Positions 59,803 through 60,914 of a stretch of DNA of 60,914 nt are shown here, one piece after another. How positions within the stretch are numbered: the stretch's first letter is position 1; each line of letters starts with the position of its first letter. The DNA lies in the NCBI GenBank assembly GCA_964386705.1, contig CAYLTY010000020.1, positions 1 through 60,914 of the forward strand, given 5' to 3'. The notes under the pieces are model-generated. The model worked only from the letters and a program-made list of their open reading frames with translations. It was not told the DNA's origin and did not search any database. Made by a program: the position numbers and the translations under genes. The stretch is from AM-0621 sp964386705 (GTDB taxonomy: Bacteria; Planctomycetota; Planctomycetia; Planctomycetales; Planctomycetaceae).

Positions 59803-60138
59803 TCAAGACGCGGCCGCAGTTTCCGTCACCGGAGTTGGTTGCGACAAAGCATCGACGATCGGCTGGAATCGAGAGCGATTTCGCAAACGCTCCCACCAGC
59901 TGGCTCGACGCAGGTTCGGATCTGACGCACTCACGACTTGTTCTTTGCCGCGACGTGTCATCACGCGGAGTCCGTGATCGCTGATCTCAAGCACTACCCA
60001 GAACTTATCGACGTTGTAGACGTAGTTGTCACCGCGGGCCGACGGTGCCACGTTGCGCGCTCGCGGTCCCGGATGCGCGCTGAACTTCGTTTTGCGATAA
60101 ATGACCCAGTCACCAGAAGAAAACGGTCGCGTTATCAT
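59803..60138 (-). CDS. Small soluble protein of unknown function
   Basis: 111 residues from ATG 60138. The conserved-looking part is DWVIYRKTKFSAHPGPRARN, then YVYNVDKFWVVLEI and HGLRVMTRRGKEQVVSASDP, a compact beta domain, followed by a basic helix (NLRRASWWERLRNRSRF) and an Ala/Thr-rich tail. It appears to be a planctomycete-type protein without known function. No signal peptide. It is possibly in one transcript with the small membrane protein 54 bases downstream. Confidence 0.75.
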   Translation of the reverse strand: MITRPFSSGDWVIYRKTKFSAHPGPRARNVAPSARGDNYVYNVDKFWVVLEISDHGLRVMTRRGKEQVVSASDPNLRRASWWERLRNRSRFQPIVDALSQPTPVTETAAAS

Positions 60139-60657
60139 TTAACCCTAACTCCGCCACGAACCAGCGATCCTCGCTATGTTCGACTGCCCAACTCAGCCCC
60201 ACCGCACATATCTAATCAGACTGATCCCGCAAGATGCAAGAGGCGAATTACCGCATCGAACGTGTATCTTCCAATTTGGCATGAGGTTGGAGTGCTTCAA
60301 CCGCTGTCTGAGAAGACCGTTTTCGATGACTCAAAATGTTCGAATGACAGTGTTTAGACGATGATCCGGGCAACGCACAGAGTCAGCGTGTTCCGGTTTG
60401 TAAAAAAAATCCAAAAAACTCCGAACCTTCTCCTGGTCGACGTGGTCTTACGGTGCAGGAGAGGCTACAGATCTTGCCGATCTCAATGGGGAGTGGTCGA
60501 AAGACGTACCGTTATGTGACGGTCGCAGACGACCTGGTGTCCCCGAACCCATTTCCAGCTCTTACATTTTTCCATCCCAAGCAGCCGGGTTTGGCTGTGT
60601 TCTCCGGAATAGAATCCGGTCTCTACGACAGCGGCAACGTCCGCACGAGGTGCTGAA
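60139..60657. other. Intergenic region with no recognised gene
   Basis: About 520 bases. It contains an A-run (TAAAAAAAATCCAAAAAACT around 60400) but no hairpin, repeat or convincing coding frame. Likely promoter region for the flanking small genes. Confidence 0.4.
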
Positions 60658-60914
60658 ATGCGCAACGCTCAAACCATCAACGCAATCAACACGGTCCAGA
60701 TCGCCACCCAGATTATGGGTACGATGGCTGTTAATTGTGTCCGTGGCGCGGCCCTCGTCGTAGGGAAATTCCATCACGTAGCGCACGTAGAACGGTATGA
60801 ATCGGGATTAGATTCCCCCGTACTGTCCTCGAAGCGCTGCGGTAAAGATCGCTGTGAGAAGCGACTGAGTGACCGCGCGTCGAGCCGACGACTGTATTCA
60901 TTGACGGAAATAAC
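60658..60914 (+). CDS. Possible start of a gene cut by the window edge
   Basis: The frame opens at ATG 60658, seven bases after GAGG, and stays open to the window end (85 codons). The first 40 residues are mildly hydrophobic (INAINTVQIATQIMGTMAVN) and the rest is basic. I do not recognise it, and composition does not distinguish it firmly from chance. The 3' end is missing. Confidence 0.35.
   Translation, partial: MRNAQTINAINTVQIATQIMGTMAVNCVRGAALVVGKFHHVAHVERYESGLDSPVLSSKRCGKDRCEKRLSDRASSRRLYSLTEI

Overview
The window looks like a chromosomal segment of a planctomycete (Planctomycetota, probably Planctomycetales). I base this on three DUF1501 proteins with twin-arginine leaders, a ThuA-domain protein, a giant FG-GAP/RTX surface protein with an LEPR motif behind its N-terminus, a fused SecD-SecF, a DUF6655-type lipoprotein, a heparan-glucosaminide acetyltransferase-like membrane protein, and many short planctomycete-style secreted proteins of unknown function. 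Genes sit on both strands in short runs. There is no rRNA, phage, CRISPR array, transposase or plasmid replication gene. One tRNA (Gln, CTG anticodon) is present.

Layout. 0-7.4 kb: truncated secreted esterase, RluA-type pseudouridine synthase, NagX-like membrane acetyltransferase, Ycf46-like AAA ATPase, membrane protein, alpha/beta hydrolase. 7.5-11.7 kb: tRNA-Gln, then a glycogen debranching enzyme and a GH13 glucosidase transcribed divergently (alpha-glucan module). 11.7-19.4 kb: a 2094-residue FG-GAP/RTX surface protein bracketed by two copies of the 3' end of an HpcH/HpaI aldolase gene, one intact and one decayed. 19.8-24.9 kb: a 45-residue membrane peptide, two tandem DUF1501 genes, a secreted PHB-depolymerase-like esterase and an endonuclease III-like protein ending in a strong terminator. 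25-31.4 kb: a histone-H1-like peptide, aspartate aminotransferase, a ketosynthase lacking catalytic residues, a third DUF1501 gene and a small membrane protein. 31.5-36.2 kb: a beta-propeller protein and a two-component pair whose kinase carries discoidin-like sensor domains. 36.3-41.1 kb: tgt-yajC-secDF. 41.2-46.2 kb: asnS, a GxxExxY protein in a repeat island, and a SNF2 helicase. 46.2-49.7 kb: small membrane and secreted proteins interleaved with palindromic repeats. 49.7-60.9 kb: class V aminotransferase, ThuA protein, membrane protein, a translationally coupled pair of unknown proteins, SGNH hydrolase, FabH, ComM/YifB, a lipoprotein and small unknowns.

How the genes work together. The clearest functional units are alpha-glucan turnover (debranching enzyme plus GH13), protein export (YajC plus SecDF), and a signalling pair in which an extracytoplasmic carbohydrate-binding-like sensor kinase feeds a LuxR-type response regulator. 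The least explained parts are the giant surface-protein locus with its decayed aldolase copy, the ketosynthase in which the nucleophilic Cys is Glu and the second His is Asn, and the repeat-rich 43.4-49.1 kb stretch. All functional calls come from reading motifs by eye. No database search was possible.
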